Shown here piece after piece: positions 23,341 to 34,776 of a DNA stretch of 64,000 bases. A program made the position numbers and the translations under genes. A model generated the notes under the pieces. The model was not told the DNA's origin. It ran no database searches and saw nothing but the letters and a program-made list of their open reading frames with translations. Origin of the DNA: Rhizoclosmatium globosum (Eukaryota; Chytridiomycota; Chytridiomycetes; Chytridiales; Chytriomycetaceae); the NCBI GenBank assembly GCA_002104985.1, contig MCGO01000035.1, positions 124,001 through 188,000 of the forward strand, given 5' to 3'. Numbering within the stretch: the first letter of the stretch is position 1; the number at the start of each line of letters is the position of its first letter.

Positions 23341-24730
23341 ATGAACAATGAACCACTTCGGTACACTGTTACCCACCCTTCAACTGGAACAGCTTCGAAC
23401 ACAAGGTTCCTAAAAGATGCATTCTTACCAGTTGGATATCCAGAAAGCGTATCTCCCGACTACACAACCTATCAGATATTTGACTCCCTTCAGGCATTTT
23501 GTTCCAACATTACAGGCAAGTGCATATTTGGCTGCATCAAAACTATCAACTAATGACAAACAGGAGTCCTTGCTGCCCGAGCGAGCTTCAAACAGGCCGG
23601 CGTGGGTGATGCGACAGCTTCAGTCACAGCGGCCACTATAACGTGGTTATTACAGGATGGAACAGGCATGATTGGACGGATTCTGTATGCGTGGAGGGTT
23701 TCTTTCTTCCTCGATGCTGATTGCAAGCAGTGGCGGTTTTATGCGGACATTCTGAATGATTCCGCTAGCTTTATTGGGGTGTTGACGCCAATGATTCTTC
23801 CGAAAGCATGGTTTACGTTTTCAGCATGTGTTGCTTCGTTGTTGAAAGCGTTATGTGGTGTAACTGGTGGAAGCACGAAGGCGGCTCTTTCACAGCATTT
23901 TGCAATCAGAGATAACATGGCTGATCTTCATGCTAAAGAAGGAAGTCAGGAAACGGTCGTGGGTTTAGTTGGGATGGTTCTCGGAAGTGCGATAGTCCAT
24001 TTGGTACCTGATGAATCTGCGTTCGCTACTTGGAGCTGTTTTGTGAGTATGATATTGATGGTCTGAGTTAACTGATGCAGATTGTTAGGTTTTCTTCACA
24101 GCCCTGCACTTGGTGTGCAATTATTGTGGAATTTCAGCCGTTGTTATGCCGTCCCTGAATACACAGCGCGGATTTCTCGTTATTCGCGAATACTTGGAGT
24201 CGGAGGATTCAGCTGTAATGCAGCCTGAAACTGTTGCTCGGATGGAAACAATCTTCTGGTCTCAAAATTACTTCAATGGAAGCCTTTGGAACAAGAAGCA
24301 ATGTAATATCAACGCACAAATTCAAATGGGGGTATCTTTAGATCGCGTTATAGATGCATGGTCAGGTGGTGTAAATGAGGAAGGCTCAGACCTAGAGTCA
24401 ATTGTAGATTTGTTTCATACCACATCCCATCACTTCTTGTCTCTGGAACAGGATAGAATATTGGTCGCGATTCACCGCGATGCAACGCCGGTTGACGTAT
24501 TCTTGGCATATTTTCATGCTCTGATTCTTCAGAAGACGCTTTTGGATATCTCGCATGATAACCTTAAGGACGCTGCTGGACGTCGAAATATTGTCAAAGA
24601 ATCTGTTTTGGAATACCGTAAACGACGGTATGAATTCTTGGCTAAACTTCGCAGCGCAGGATGGGAAGTTGAGGGAGTTCACCAGAGTCGGATTTACCTT
24701 CACGACGCGTATCGTTTCCATTTCGAGTAA
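23341..24730 (+). CDS. RUS-family protein (root UVB sensitive / RUSF1, DUF647), 3 exons, ~431 aa
   Basis: Exons are 23341-23515, 23564-24042 and 24089-24730. The diagnostic start FLPVGYPESVSPDYTTYQ is followed by the small-residue-rich membrane region GVLAARASFKQAGVGDATAS and DGTGMIGRI, typical of RUS/C16orf58 proteins in plants and animals. The second part (VMPSLNTQRG onward) matches the C-terminal half of the family. Function in fungi is unknown; plant members act in early seedling signalling with vitamin B6 links. The first intron starts GCAAGT, a GC-AG intron, which is required to obtain the conserved NITG-VLAA join. Confidence 0.88.
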
Positions 24731-24805
24731 AGATACAGCATTAATGATTAAACCCAGTTTTATGTGAACTTGAGAGAAAAAGAAATCGAAAGTCATCAGA
24801 AAGTC

Positions 24806-26244
24806 ATGGCGGACCTTGAAGAAGACCCCCTCTCGGTTTCCTTCAAGGACACAGTGTTCCTTGAGCAGTGTGGACTGTCTTACGAGAATGCGCTAGAGTA
24901 CTTTAGGCTATCGCAGTTCTTTGATAAGACGTCAATCAACCAACAGCTCATTATGCAAACCAAATACAACCAACTGGGGACGGCAACAATGGATGCGAGG
25001 TACGGACGTTTAATTTGGGGATGCTTTGCCGATAGCTTTCTGACATTTTGGTTGGATGCACAGCTCGTTGAGAGGTATTGAGTACGCTCTGCATTCGTGG
25101 TCCAACATGCCCAGCTTGTACATTATACACAAGTACTTTCGACACACGAGAGAGAAAAGTAAGTTCGTGTGTACTTAACTTGGCTGCGAGGGAGGCTGGT
25201 ACCTAACACAGATCATTCATCAGCTGAACTGCTTGCCGTATATTACATTGCGGAGGGCACCATATACCAATCCCCGGATCTTTTTACCTTGTTATCGAAC
25301 CGCATTGTATGTATATGTACTTTGGATCTTATAGTACTCTAATTATGATTTTAAAGCTGACAAGTCTACACCATGTTCAACACGCATTTTCGACCGTATC
25401 CCAAGAGTCACGGTTTCAGCCTGCTCGGCCGTATCATTGGGGATACGAAGAAGAGATGAATGCAGAAGATGATTGGGTGAAATCTTCAGCAGACAAACAC
25501 AGAAACAAAAGGGATGCCATGAACGTAGATGTCAACGAGGATGATGACGGAATAGTGATTGAAGCTGGAGGATTGGAAGAAGAAGACGAAGATGAAGGTG
25601 TTGATGTGGACGAGATTGTTAATCTCGGAGAAACGAGAGGGACCAGTGGTACAGGCGCTGAAAGGAAAGAATCATATATGAAGTTCAGGCCACTGTCAGC
25701 AACCAACTACGATGGAGCCCGAGCAGCATACGAGTTTTCTGCACGTGTAGATGGCTTGATTGAGAAGATGCGTGCATCTGGGCCTTCGTGGAGTACTGGA
25801 GGAGGATTTGGTTCGGCGGGCAGTGGTAGCAGTGGAGTAGAGGCTGGAAGTGGTGGTGGCGGATCAGGAGAAGGAACTAGCGGTGTTGTTGGCACTGGAC
25901 TTACGCTTGAGGAATTGAAAGCGGCAGCTAAGGCCAAAATGGAGGCGAGGGCTGCAGCGATTCAGGCAGCAAACGCGGTTGCGGGATTCAAAAGGCCTGA
26001 GCCTGTTGATGGAGGAGGTTATCGTGCAATGCCCAGCGCAGCAAGTGGAGGAACCAAGAAGAAAAAGAGGATGATGTCAAGCAGTAGTATGTCAGAATCT
26101 GTTGGTACACCAGAGTATTCAGGGCCAAGCACAACAGGGCTAGTTCCTGTTCAAAGTCCCTTTGTAATTCGTGGATCCCAATCGAACGTGTCATCACCGT
26201 TTGTAAAGAAAGGGTCGGGCTCTGGATCCAAAAAGAAAGCATAA
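24806..26244 (+). CDS. MED6: Mediator complex subunit 6 (MED6), 4 exons, ~423 aa
   Basis: Exons are 24806-24999, 25064-25158, 25212-25306 and 25357-26244. The N-terminal MED6 domain is clear: FKDTVFLEQCGLSYENALEYF, SQFFDKTSINQ, SLRGIEYALH and VYYIAEGTIYQSPDL. MED6 sits in the Mediator head and contacts RNA polymerase II. The last exon adds ~230 residues of acidic, then Gly/Ser-rich, then Lys-rich low-complexity sequence, longer than the usual tail. The gene begins ~75 bp after the RUS stop. The unlinked CDK8 gene in this window encodes a Mediator kinase subunit. Confidence 0.92.
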
Positions 26245-26306
26245 GTCCATATATTACTTATATTATTTGTTTTCTGAAAGAGGGAAGTGAAAAACAAAGT
26301 CACAAA

Positions 26307-27883
26307 ATGGATGCCTTCATTGGAGCCACCATCTCACTGATTTCGAAGAGCGACATCCGGTACATTGGAGTACTCCACTCCATCAACCAGCTTGAGTCGA
26401 CAGTAGCGCTTGAGAACGGTAAGCCAAGTAAACGAACCACAACTTTGGCTAAACAATTCTTGTATTGAATCCAATCCAATCCAATCCAATCAAAGTGCGA
26501 TCGCTTGGCACTGAGGGACGCAAGGCGAATCCCTCCGATGAGATTCTCGGGTCGTCGCAGGTGTTTGAGTTTATTGTGTTCCGCGGCTCGGACATCAAAG
26601 ACCTTCAAGTTGTTACTGCTCCGGCGGCGCCGACTGTGGCTCCGGCTGTTCCGAGTGATCCTGCGATTGTGTCGGTGCGTGTGTGTTTTGTTGGTGTTTT
26701 GGTTGCGTGTTTGTTGGAACTTGGGTGGTGCTGGATTAAGTTGTCTAACTGGGAACACACAGCATAAGAAACCTGCCCCTGCTCAAGTCCAAGCCCCGCC
26801 TGCTGCATCTGTCCCCGCCCCTGCACCAGCTTCCCAATCGCAGCCTCCTCAAAAAACAATCCCAGCCGTGCCTGCTGTTGCCGTACGTATTAATCAATTA
26901 TTGCTTCCTCGCCTTACTAGAACTCTTCTTATTTAGAAACCATCGGAGCCTGTTAAACCATTCAGCAAACAGCCACAAGCTGCTGTGGAGGATGTGTCGA
27001 ATAGGATGGGAAACCTCAGAGTCGCAGACCAGAAACGAAACGTGCAGCAACAGCAACAGCATCAACAGCAACAACAAACCGATCCTGGTTCGTCCTATAA
27101 ACTATTGTTGACTTATGAATCTGACCCTTGAGGTATTTGTATGCAGGGCCAAGTAACAGCAATGCTGTTCAGTTACAGACTCAACGCGGTGGCCGCAACG
27201 GTGGACGTGGAGGAAGCCATCGCAATAATCAGTCTCAACAACCTCGTCCTGCATTTGTTGTTCCTTCTTCAGACTTTGACTTTGAATCTGCCAACGCCAA
27301 GTTCAACAAGAGTGAAGTTGTGACAATCAGACCCGAAGCATCAGCTCAAGATGAAGATGCAGATTCGCCAGATTCTGTGTCTCGACCGGCGTTACCCACA
27401 ACTGTCACAGACGAATCCTTCTATGACAAGAAATCCTCGTTTTTCGACAATATTTCTTGTGAAGCAAGAGATCGTGCAGAAGGTGAACGGTAAGTTTCTT
27501 CAGATGTACCCATTCCGCAGATGTGCATTTGGGGCGCTATTGGGAAACATCATATAAATGGACCAAGCGGATCTTCGGCTATTGCAGTCTCCAATTCCTC
27601 TCTCATTTGGACATGTGACTAATATTTCTGTTTATAGCCGTGTCGTTAGGGGACAGGAAGAGAGAAAGCTGAATATGGAGACTTTTGGTCAGACTTCTGT
27701 AGAATTCAACAGAAATCGTCGTGGAGGAAGAGGTGGAGGCCGTGGGCGTGGAGGCCGTGGGTACTATCACAATCAAAGAAATGGCGGGCAAGGAAGCTTT
27801 GCCCCTGCTCCTGCATCAGTACGTGCCATTTTATTCACTCATAAACCTTTCATATTGCTAATTTTATGTCGTCTCCACAGTAA
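26307..27883 (+). CDS. SCD6: LSM14/Scd6 RNP granule protein, 7 exons, ~362 aa
   Basis: Exons are 26307-26418, 26496-26674, 26763-26882, 26937-27087, 27147-27489, 27638-27818, and a last exon that supplies only the stop codon at 27881-27883. The LSm14 domain (~1-85) begins MDAFIGATISLISKSDIRY. A Pro/Ala/Gln linker follows. The FDF motif (FDFESANAKFNK), FFD box (YDKKSSFFDNIS) and TFG box (METFGQTSVEF) come in the usual order, with RGG repeats before and after. Scd6 represses translation initiation and promotes decapping in P bodies. The first intron contains a CCAAT-type pentanucleotide repeat (ATCCA, ~26467-26490). Its 3' end overlaps FANCL on the other strand. Confidence 0.9.
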
Positions 27884-28895
27884 GGACAGCTTCCCCGTAT
27901 GTATCCAAGCTTTTCTTCTTGATTTTGAGTTGAGGCGAGCCATTCTCTCTGCGTAGTTGTTTATTTGTGAGTTGTGTGGAATATGAGATGTTGCGAAATG
28001 AGTTACCAAACTGTAATAATATACGATTTGAGTATCATATGTTTGTAAAATCAAAGGATGGCACTTACCATATATTGTGGAACAGGTAGCTACACTGTTC
28101 ATTAAGACACGAGTTGGCAGGAGAAGAGCCACTCGAATCCAAGTCAGCCAAACAGATTCCGCATTCGAGTTTGTCTTCTTTCGACTGCTGCTCTCGGGCC
28201 GGCAGTTTCGTTTCAAGCAACGTTTCCAAGTTGCTGAGAAGGCTTTTTGACGTGTTCCTTCATTTCAATCTTCAGCACGATGCCTTTGATGTTAGCATAA
28301 TTACCATAACTTGCGATTCGTGACTACTTTGAATTCCAGCGGTCTTGTATTTGCTTCTGGTCCGGATATTCGAATCGAGGGTAGTTCCGTTGGATACAGT
28401 GGATCCGCAACTTCAATATGCAGAAAGCAGTTGTCGCCTTTGGTTACGATATGAATGAATTAATCGTCATTGACAGCTGGCAGCATACCTAGGGCAATCT
28501 TTCGTTTGCATGAAGACCGCCCAAGTCCATCCACAACGAAAGCCTGTCGATCGATTTCATCAAAATTGTCCCTGTCAATCCATTAATATCTAGCTTTGTG
28601 CAGGTAATTTAGTGAATGCAAACCAGAATGGCTGGTATGCGTCAATCATCTATCAAGTCAATGTAAGCGTCCATCGTACGGCAATCGAATACGCAACTCG
28701 CTTTAACTCTGCCTCAATTCGTTCAAAATCAACGTTGCTTGAGAAGTGCTTTAGCTCGGCGCAGGGAGCATCTAACTTGATGGAAACGATTCGGAGTTGT
28801 CCAATTGAAGCTGCTGCCTCGTCAAAGAGGATGGGTATTGTGTGTATTCGACCAGCTGCATCATTACTATTGTAATCGAGTTTGAAAGTCGTTCA
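27850..28895 (-). CDS. FANCL: FANCL-like E3 ubiquitin ligase, at least 7 exons with two microexons; N-terminus unresolved
   Basis: Coding blocks from 5' to 3' are ~28892-28680, 28631-28624 (8 nt), 28571-28489, 28437-28305, 28257-28069, 28010-28007 (4 nt) and 27948-27850. The product has the tail of the first DRWD/RWD domain (DAAGRIHT...), then FWDNFDEIDRQAFVVD and KRKIALGDN, the second RWD domain to RKLWNTSKSLLSNLE, and the C-terminal RING: CGICLAD, C...C...FHNICLREWL and GSCPYCGDDI. FANCL is the catalytic subunit that monoubiquitinates FANCD2-FANCI in crosslink repair. The N-terminal ELF domain is not found before the next gene at 29163. A TGA upstream of 28892 leaves the start open. Confidence 0.82.
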
Positions 28896-29162
28896 GTCTT
28901 GAATGGTTGATGGATCTCACATATCGATTTCCATCAAAAACGGAATTATTGAAGTTATTTGTTATTCCTTTTCGGTGTGACTCGGAATGACAGTTTTAAC
29001 TGTGACATAATTCACCCGATTCTTCGCGGGTGATTCATGATGAACGCGCTGAGTTCAACGAGATGACTCACAATTCGTAAGCGGTCTTATAAAAACAAAC
29101 CGCCAGCCTTCCCCTCCCCCCATCAAATTCTTTTGACCCAAAACCCAACCAATCTAACGAAA

Positions 29163-30801
29163 ATGTCTGCTGTCGCTCAACAAATCAACCAAGGCCGCAT
29201 GGATACTGCCGGCAAGGTTTCCGTGAACATGCACTTGCCATCCGCCGAAAAGCCTATTCTTGACGAGCTTTTCAAGTTCCGCCACTCTCTCGCCACCATG
29301 AGAAAAGAAACTCACGATGCCTTGACCTTGGCTGACATCAACGCCAAGGCCGCCGAGCTTTCCGAAATTATGAAGAAGCTTCGCGACGTTCGCTTCTCTG
29401 ATACTCACGAAGTCGACCTCAACGAGCCAAGAAACCGTCTTGATGATGTTCTGGATCAAGGTACTTTCGCGATTGATTGGTTACTTTTGCGCGCGCATTC
29501 TAATCCTTTGCACTATAGTTTGGATGTCTATGTTCTACGTATGGGGAAAAATCGCTGCAATCCACGAGTCCATCTATCCAACATATGTTGCTCTTGTTTC
29601 CCTTTCGCGTTCTGCTGATGCCCTCCGTGTTTCTGGTGCCTGGACTCCGGCTGATGTTGAACCCCTTCAGGAACGTCTCCGTGCACTTGACGAGACAGTT
29701 GGTTCTACAGATGGAAAGTTTGTTGCACCATCTGTGACTGAAGCTGTTGGTGACAAGGTTCCATACGGCCAAGCTGTCTTGACATCTCTCTTGAACAAGA
29801 TTCACAGAACCATCGCGTTTTTGAATGCTGAAAATGAGGCTGTATTTAATGCTCCAGAGTTGATGCCTATCAAGACTGAGTTGGATGGAATCTACCAACA
29901 GTTGTTTGACATGCTTGCAACTGGATACACCCTTGAGACTTTGGCCCCAATCAGCAAGAGACTTCATTTCATTGATTCCCACAGAGGGTAAGCAATTGTG
30001 TTCAGTTAATATAACTCACTAATTCAATTTTACAGGCCAACTGGAAACTTCCATGGTACAGAAACACAGCCAGGCCAGGCTACTCTTGCTGGTCTTCTGA
30101 ATGCTTGTTTTGATAAGCTTAACCTTTTGGTTGCTGACCTTGACCCAGTCACTCAAACCTCTCCTCTCTATGAAACCTACGCTGCTCTTCTTGAAATCCA
30201 TTCTGAACTCTCCAAGATGTTGTCAAATGCTGCCCTCAGAAGCTCTCCAAAAGATCTTTCAGCTGCCCTTGCCTCTGTTCAAGAAAGACTTTATGTTCTT
30301 GAGCAGCAACGTGTTGAGGGCACTTTTGTTCCAACAGGTGTTGATTTTGAAGCTGCTGTCAAGCTTCCAGGGCAGGCAAGCATGCACAAGCTCCTTCATG
30401 ACATTCATTCTGAGATTTCTCACTTGGTGGAACCAATCTCTCTTCCAGTTGGTGAAACTCTTGTCCCAACTTATGAGCTCTTGTTGAAACAAAGATCTGC
30501 TCTTCGCAAGTTGCGTGCCTATGCGTCTGCTGGTTGGAATGTGCGTGATGATCTCACTAAGGTTGAAACTGTTCTCAAGACTATTGAATCCACTAAGGTG
30601 AAGGGTCTATTTGTTGGCCTCAAGCCTGCTGAGAGTGCTCAAGCTGCAGAACATGACTTGGGAGTTGCTGCCCTTTCTCATTCTGACACTTCTTTGCATT
30701 CATTTGCTGCTAATGTTGTTCCAGAAGGACAGGCAACTATCAGTGCCCTTGTGGATGAGTGTGATTCCCTTGTTTGGATGATAAATTGCATGCTCTTGTA
30801 A
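29163..30801 (+). CDS. DUF2408 (UPF0662) fungal protein, Cub1/YPL260W-like, 3 exons, ~510 aa
   Basis: Exons are 29163-29460, 29519-29987 and 30036-30801, all GT-AG. The protein is soluble, helical and built from repeated helical units of ~100-150 residues with conserved IHESIYPTYVALVSL, IHRTIAFLN and IHSELSKML motifs, the pattern of the DUF2408 family that includes yeast Ypl260w. The molecular role is unknown; the yeast homologue has been linked to proteasome or DNA-damage phenotypes. Highly biased codon use (many C-ending codons in exon 1) suggests strong expression. A T/C-rich leader precedes the ATG. Confidence 0.75.
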
Positions 30802-32000
30802 ATAATTTTGTTTTTCCTTTCATCATTTGATTGCCAATTTGCAATAATAAATCACTTAAATCTTTACAGACTCCTTTAATCAAGACTTTATATAGAGTTA
30901 GAAATAATACTTTTAGTAATTTATTGCATTTTTAGAAGAAATTGATAAAAGGAAAATGCAACCAAAAATATGGTTACAGCAAAGAAGTTTTTTAATGAAA
31001 ATGAATGAAATGAGACAAAAAGTTTGGAACCAATACATTGGCAAAAGCAATATTGACGCCCCCTCCTCTATGCTGAGCATCACATTGTTCCTTCCTAGCT
31101 TCAATTCCATGTCGATTCAGTAGTTACTCCATTTCCTGAGATTTTTCGTAACTCAACCAAACATGTCTAAACTTGCTCTGTGGGTCATTTTTTTTGAAAT
31201 TCCCAAATTGTGGGCTTTAAGGTGTTTTATGAGTTTATAGCAAGCAGAAGCTGGCTTTGACAAGATATGATTGGATCCTGCTGGAATGACCTTTTAGTGA
31301 TTTTTTTTGGGGGGGGGGGGGGGGGGGGGGTGTTGACTTGGTGGAGGCTGTAGTAGGGAAACCTCAATGATATTGTCCATTTAGTTGAAAATCGAATTCC
31401 TGCGACCTTTCTCCGGAACCAGCCACAGGACCTAAACCAAACAGCGCACCGACTATAGGCACCTGCACACATCAAGCAACGTCAGAAACAATGGCCCATT
31501 AGTTATGGATGAATGAGGCAAAAAGGTCAAGTGATTGGAAGCTCTCAACAAGGTCAAACCTACCCTTAAATGCTCAATCTCAAATGCAACCAAACAAGAA
31601 ACCAAAGCAGTCGCTCTTATGTGTGCCATTTCTTTGAAACTCTGTGGCCAGCAAGTCCGCTTACCGCCGAAGTTTGCTATAATGTATCAAGCAAAACTGC
31701 ACCATCTCTCACACTCTCCAAGTCGAGCTCTAAGGAATTCAAAACGAGTTTCAATCATTAAATACTTGACAATACAATGACTTCTTTGTAATAGAGATGC
31801 CTTTGACACTTTTACTTCTTCTTTTCTTGTATATGCATTAATTATAGCAGAATAAAATAAATGAATGGCTAGCAGGAGCTGAGAACTAAAGAGCTAAGGT
31901 GGTTGTAAGTTGTTCTGTTGCGGTGTCAAAGAATCCGATTGGCTCGCACATTAGCCATCTCCATTTTTTTGCGCGGGTTTTTTTTGCGCAAAGTTCGATT
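30802..32000. other. Non-genic AT-rich stretch with a G22 tract
   Basis: I see no gene here. Open frames (for example 31535-31780) are short and lack family features. The notable element is a homopolymer of 8 T followed by 22 G (31301-31330). Confidence 0.5.
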
Positions 32001-32016
32001 TGGTGCTGCGCGCGCA

Positions 32017-32087
32017 ATAAGATTTGACAAATGACTATCAAAGCAATTAGTACAGCAAGAACTGATCCACTTACCAAAGAGGAGATC
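32017..32087 (+). repeat. 71-bp direct repeat, copy 1
   Basis: ATAAGATTTGAC...GAGGAGATC matches 33019-33089 with one mismatch. The copies are 1002 bp apart and bracket the HTH transposase fragment. The second copy is contiguous with that fragment's reading frame region, so the first may be a displaced piece of the same element. Confidence 0.8.
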
Positions 32088-32624
32088 TCTAATGAGCACA
32101 AAGTTGGTATTAGTCATATACAAAGAGTTTATTTGATTGATGCAAGTATAAGAGCTCAGCATTCTCTAGATCTTAAACAAAGTAAAAACGCAAAAAAAAC
32201 AAAAAAACACCCAACAATAAACGGTCTATTACAGCAGGAACAGTTTAAGACATTGCTTGTTCTTGGAACTAGGCTGATTTTACTGCAACAGATAGTCAAG
32301 CTCCAATTGCACAGTTTGATGAATCTGCTAGAAACTTTGGGCATTGCCATGTGTACAGAAATGCAAACATTAAATTCACATTCTTCCAATGAAGACCAGA
32401 TTAAATGCTTTGTTGCCAGAATACTTCTCACCCAAAAATTGCAAAGTAGCTTTGTTTGAAGGATACATAAATTAAGGCATTTGTTTTCCCACAATGATGC
32501 ATCCTGGTGCCTCTTAAATACCTATGCAATCCCGATGCCTGTTTTCATATTGTTTATTTATTTTCTTAAAGGGGATAAGAATATAATAAAAGATAATTGA
32601 GCCCTTATCTTTTCAATAAACCAA

Positions 32625-33330
32625 ATGAATAGAAAGACATTTCATGTTCCCGCTTCCCAACAAGCAAGCATCAAGAGGAGGGCCATATTTGCTGATGTAA
32701 CCAACGTACTGACACAAGCCATTCCAGTTCGTGAAGCTGCCAGGAAAATTGCTGCAAAGCGCAACATCAGCGAGGAAGCTGTTAGATCCACCTATAGACA
32801 AATGGAGAATAATAGAGGACACTCACATGGCAATCAGTGCTTCACAGATGAAGAAGAGGATGTGTTCCTCACGTTTTTAGAGACAGCATCCATATGCCAT
32901 AGCCCTTTGGCTCGTGCAGACGTGATCACATTAATCTGAAGATATCATGAGGAGAAGCACCCTGGATCTGGATGGACAGCAGAGAATTGGTTTGATGGTT
33001 TTGCCTCCCAACACAAAGATAAGATTTGACAAATGACTATCAAAGGAATTAGTACAGCAAGAACTGATCCACTTACCAAAGAGGAGATCCTTGAAGGCTA
33101 TGATCTTGAGGCTTTTCCAAAAGAAACGGACTCTTTGGAACTGTACCTTTAGGACTATGGGCGCAGAGCTGGTACCTATCACGCTAGAAGCTCGCAATTT
33201 AATCATGAAAGAAACTATTAACTCTGCTTTCAACCAAGCCCATAATTCCCCATCTCCATTTTTTTCCAGCCTGCATGATTACCAGTGTCAGTTTGAAATA
33301 GATAAAATCAGAAACAGTTTGTAGGTCATG
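32625..33330 (+). pseudogene. Transposase fragment with CENP-B/pogo-like helix-turn-helix
   Basis: The open frame from ATG 32625 encodes a basic N-terminus, then a helix-turn-helix-like segment (VREAARKIAAKRNISEEAV) and a second motif FTDEEEDVFLTFLE...SPLARADVI. This pairing is typical of Psq/CENP-B DNA-binding regions of pogo-type transposases. A TGA at ~32937 interrupts it, yet the reading continues in frame (RYHEEKHPGSGW...), and later parts are shifted. The catalytic DDE/D core was not recognised. It is a decayed mobile-element gene. Confidence 0.55.
33019..33089 (+). repeat. 71-bp direct repeat, copy 2
   Basis: Matches 32017-32087 with one substitution. Confidence 0.8.
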
Positions 33331-33917
33331 TTAGACACACCAAACCTTTCTCTCTACAAGTCCTCTACAATCTCCTGGTGTGTGGGTTCTTCTAGACCCT
33401 GTAATGAACGGATTGATGCTTGCACACTTTTTCAAACTGCGGCATACTCATTAGGGCAGAGAATGGCTATTCTCACCAATGGAAGAGCTATTTTTGGTTT
33501 GGTACACATTTCATTCACATGGACCAAATTAGGCCGGCTGTGGTGGAGACCAGCAAGCATCCAGGCCTCAAACCAATCTACCCAATTATTGATTTTCTCT
33601 GTCTCATTGTGGAAAACACATCACAATGCTTGACCTCTTTTATGAAGGAGTGCTGTTGCCAAGCATTGGGTGTTTTGATTGCTTTTGGACTTCTTTAATC
33701 CCTTGCGTCACATTAGAATACCGCATTCCAGAGAGATAGGTCCGTGTATGATTTATTAATTGTGAAATTGTATGGTTGAAAACCTGCCCAGATAAGAAGG
33801 ATATAAATTAAATAGATCACCGCTTGATGTATTATCAATAAACAAATGATTTGACTTTTTGAGTTTATCATCAAAACAACCACTTTCTATCAAACAAAAC
33901 AAAACTCAAGCATATCC

Positions 33918-34756
33918 GTGAAGGTCATTGACAACAAAATTGTGACAGCTCAAAATTCACGTATTCTTTCTATTTCTGGAAAGACTGTTCATCAAGTTTT
34001 ACAGAAAGGTAGTAATAAAGGAGCCTCTCTAGCAATTTGTATACCATTGGCTGTCATTGTTTGCAAAACTGGCCCCCAGCATCAATTTGTTGGCCAACCT
34101 TCGCAGAGCAACGTGAATGAAATGGTTCAGGCTTTCTCTCAACTAGTTAATCGCAAGTTTGCCTCGTGCGATGGTAAGAACTTGAGAGTACAACAACCTA
34201 CAAACTCTGACAAGCAGAACGCTCTCTACAATGGCTGGCTTCACAGTGTTTTTGTAACAGGCAATCTATGCTTTGGTTTCAATGGACTCATCATCTGGGG
34301 CCACCATCACTTTCCAGGATCATGGAATGATGCCGAAACTTGTCGAGAACTCCAAAAACGTCTCTTGGATCCTACTATGGCTCTACAAGACAATGGGATC
34401 ATCACTGATTCAGCATTTCCTTGCAGTGATACTTTATTTGATCGTATTGTGACTCCTCTGAAGCAAGGTGAGACTGTTGTTTATGTTATTAACTTCGAAA
34501 AGTCGATCTTGAGGAAATGCCACAGCGCTTAAGACAGGCAGCAAGGTCCATGAGTGCTGGGATCACACGGGTCTGACACGCAGCGGAATGGGGGATGGGT
34601 GCACCTGCCAAGGTATACAGTCGCCTTGATGACTGCCTGCCATATTCACCAAGACTCCACCAAATTCGCCTCACAAATATTGTTTGTCTTGACAACTTTC
34701 GTGTAAGGACTTCAGGGATTAGTCAAATTGGATCCATTTATTTTCAAAACAACTAA
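33918..34756 (+). pseudogene. PIF/Harbinger-like (DDE_Tnp4) transposase, damaged C-terminus
   Basis: The open frame 33918-34532 covers the core of a Harbinger-type transposase: DGKNLRVQQPTNSDKQN with the first Asp of the triad, YNGWLHSVFV, PGSWNDAETCR with the second Asp, and DSAFPCSDTLF. Downstream the similarity continues in a different frame from ~34500 (MPQRLRQAARSMSAGI), and then past a stop (HAAEWGMG) with the terminal Glu-bearing helix, to about 34756. So at least one frameshift and one stop separate the third catalytic residue. Upstream, 33328-33700 may hold more of the N-terminus, but I could not place it. Confidence 0.75.
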
Positions 34757-34776
34757 TGTCCATAAATAAATATCTC

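Noticed and set aside
28612..28875. Plus-strand 87-codon open frame
   Set aside because: It is antisense to the FANCL RWD exon, which has clear family conservation.
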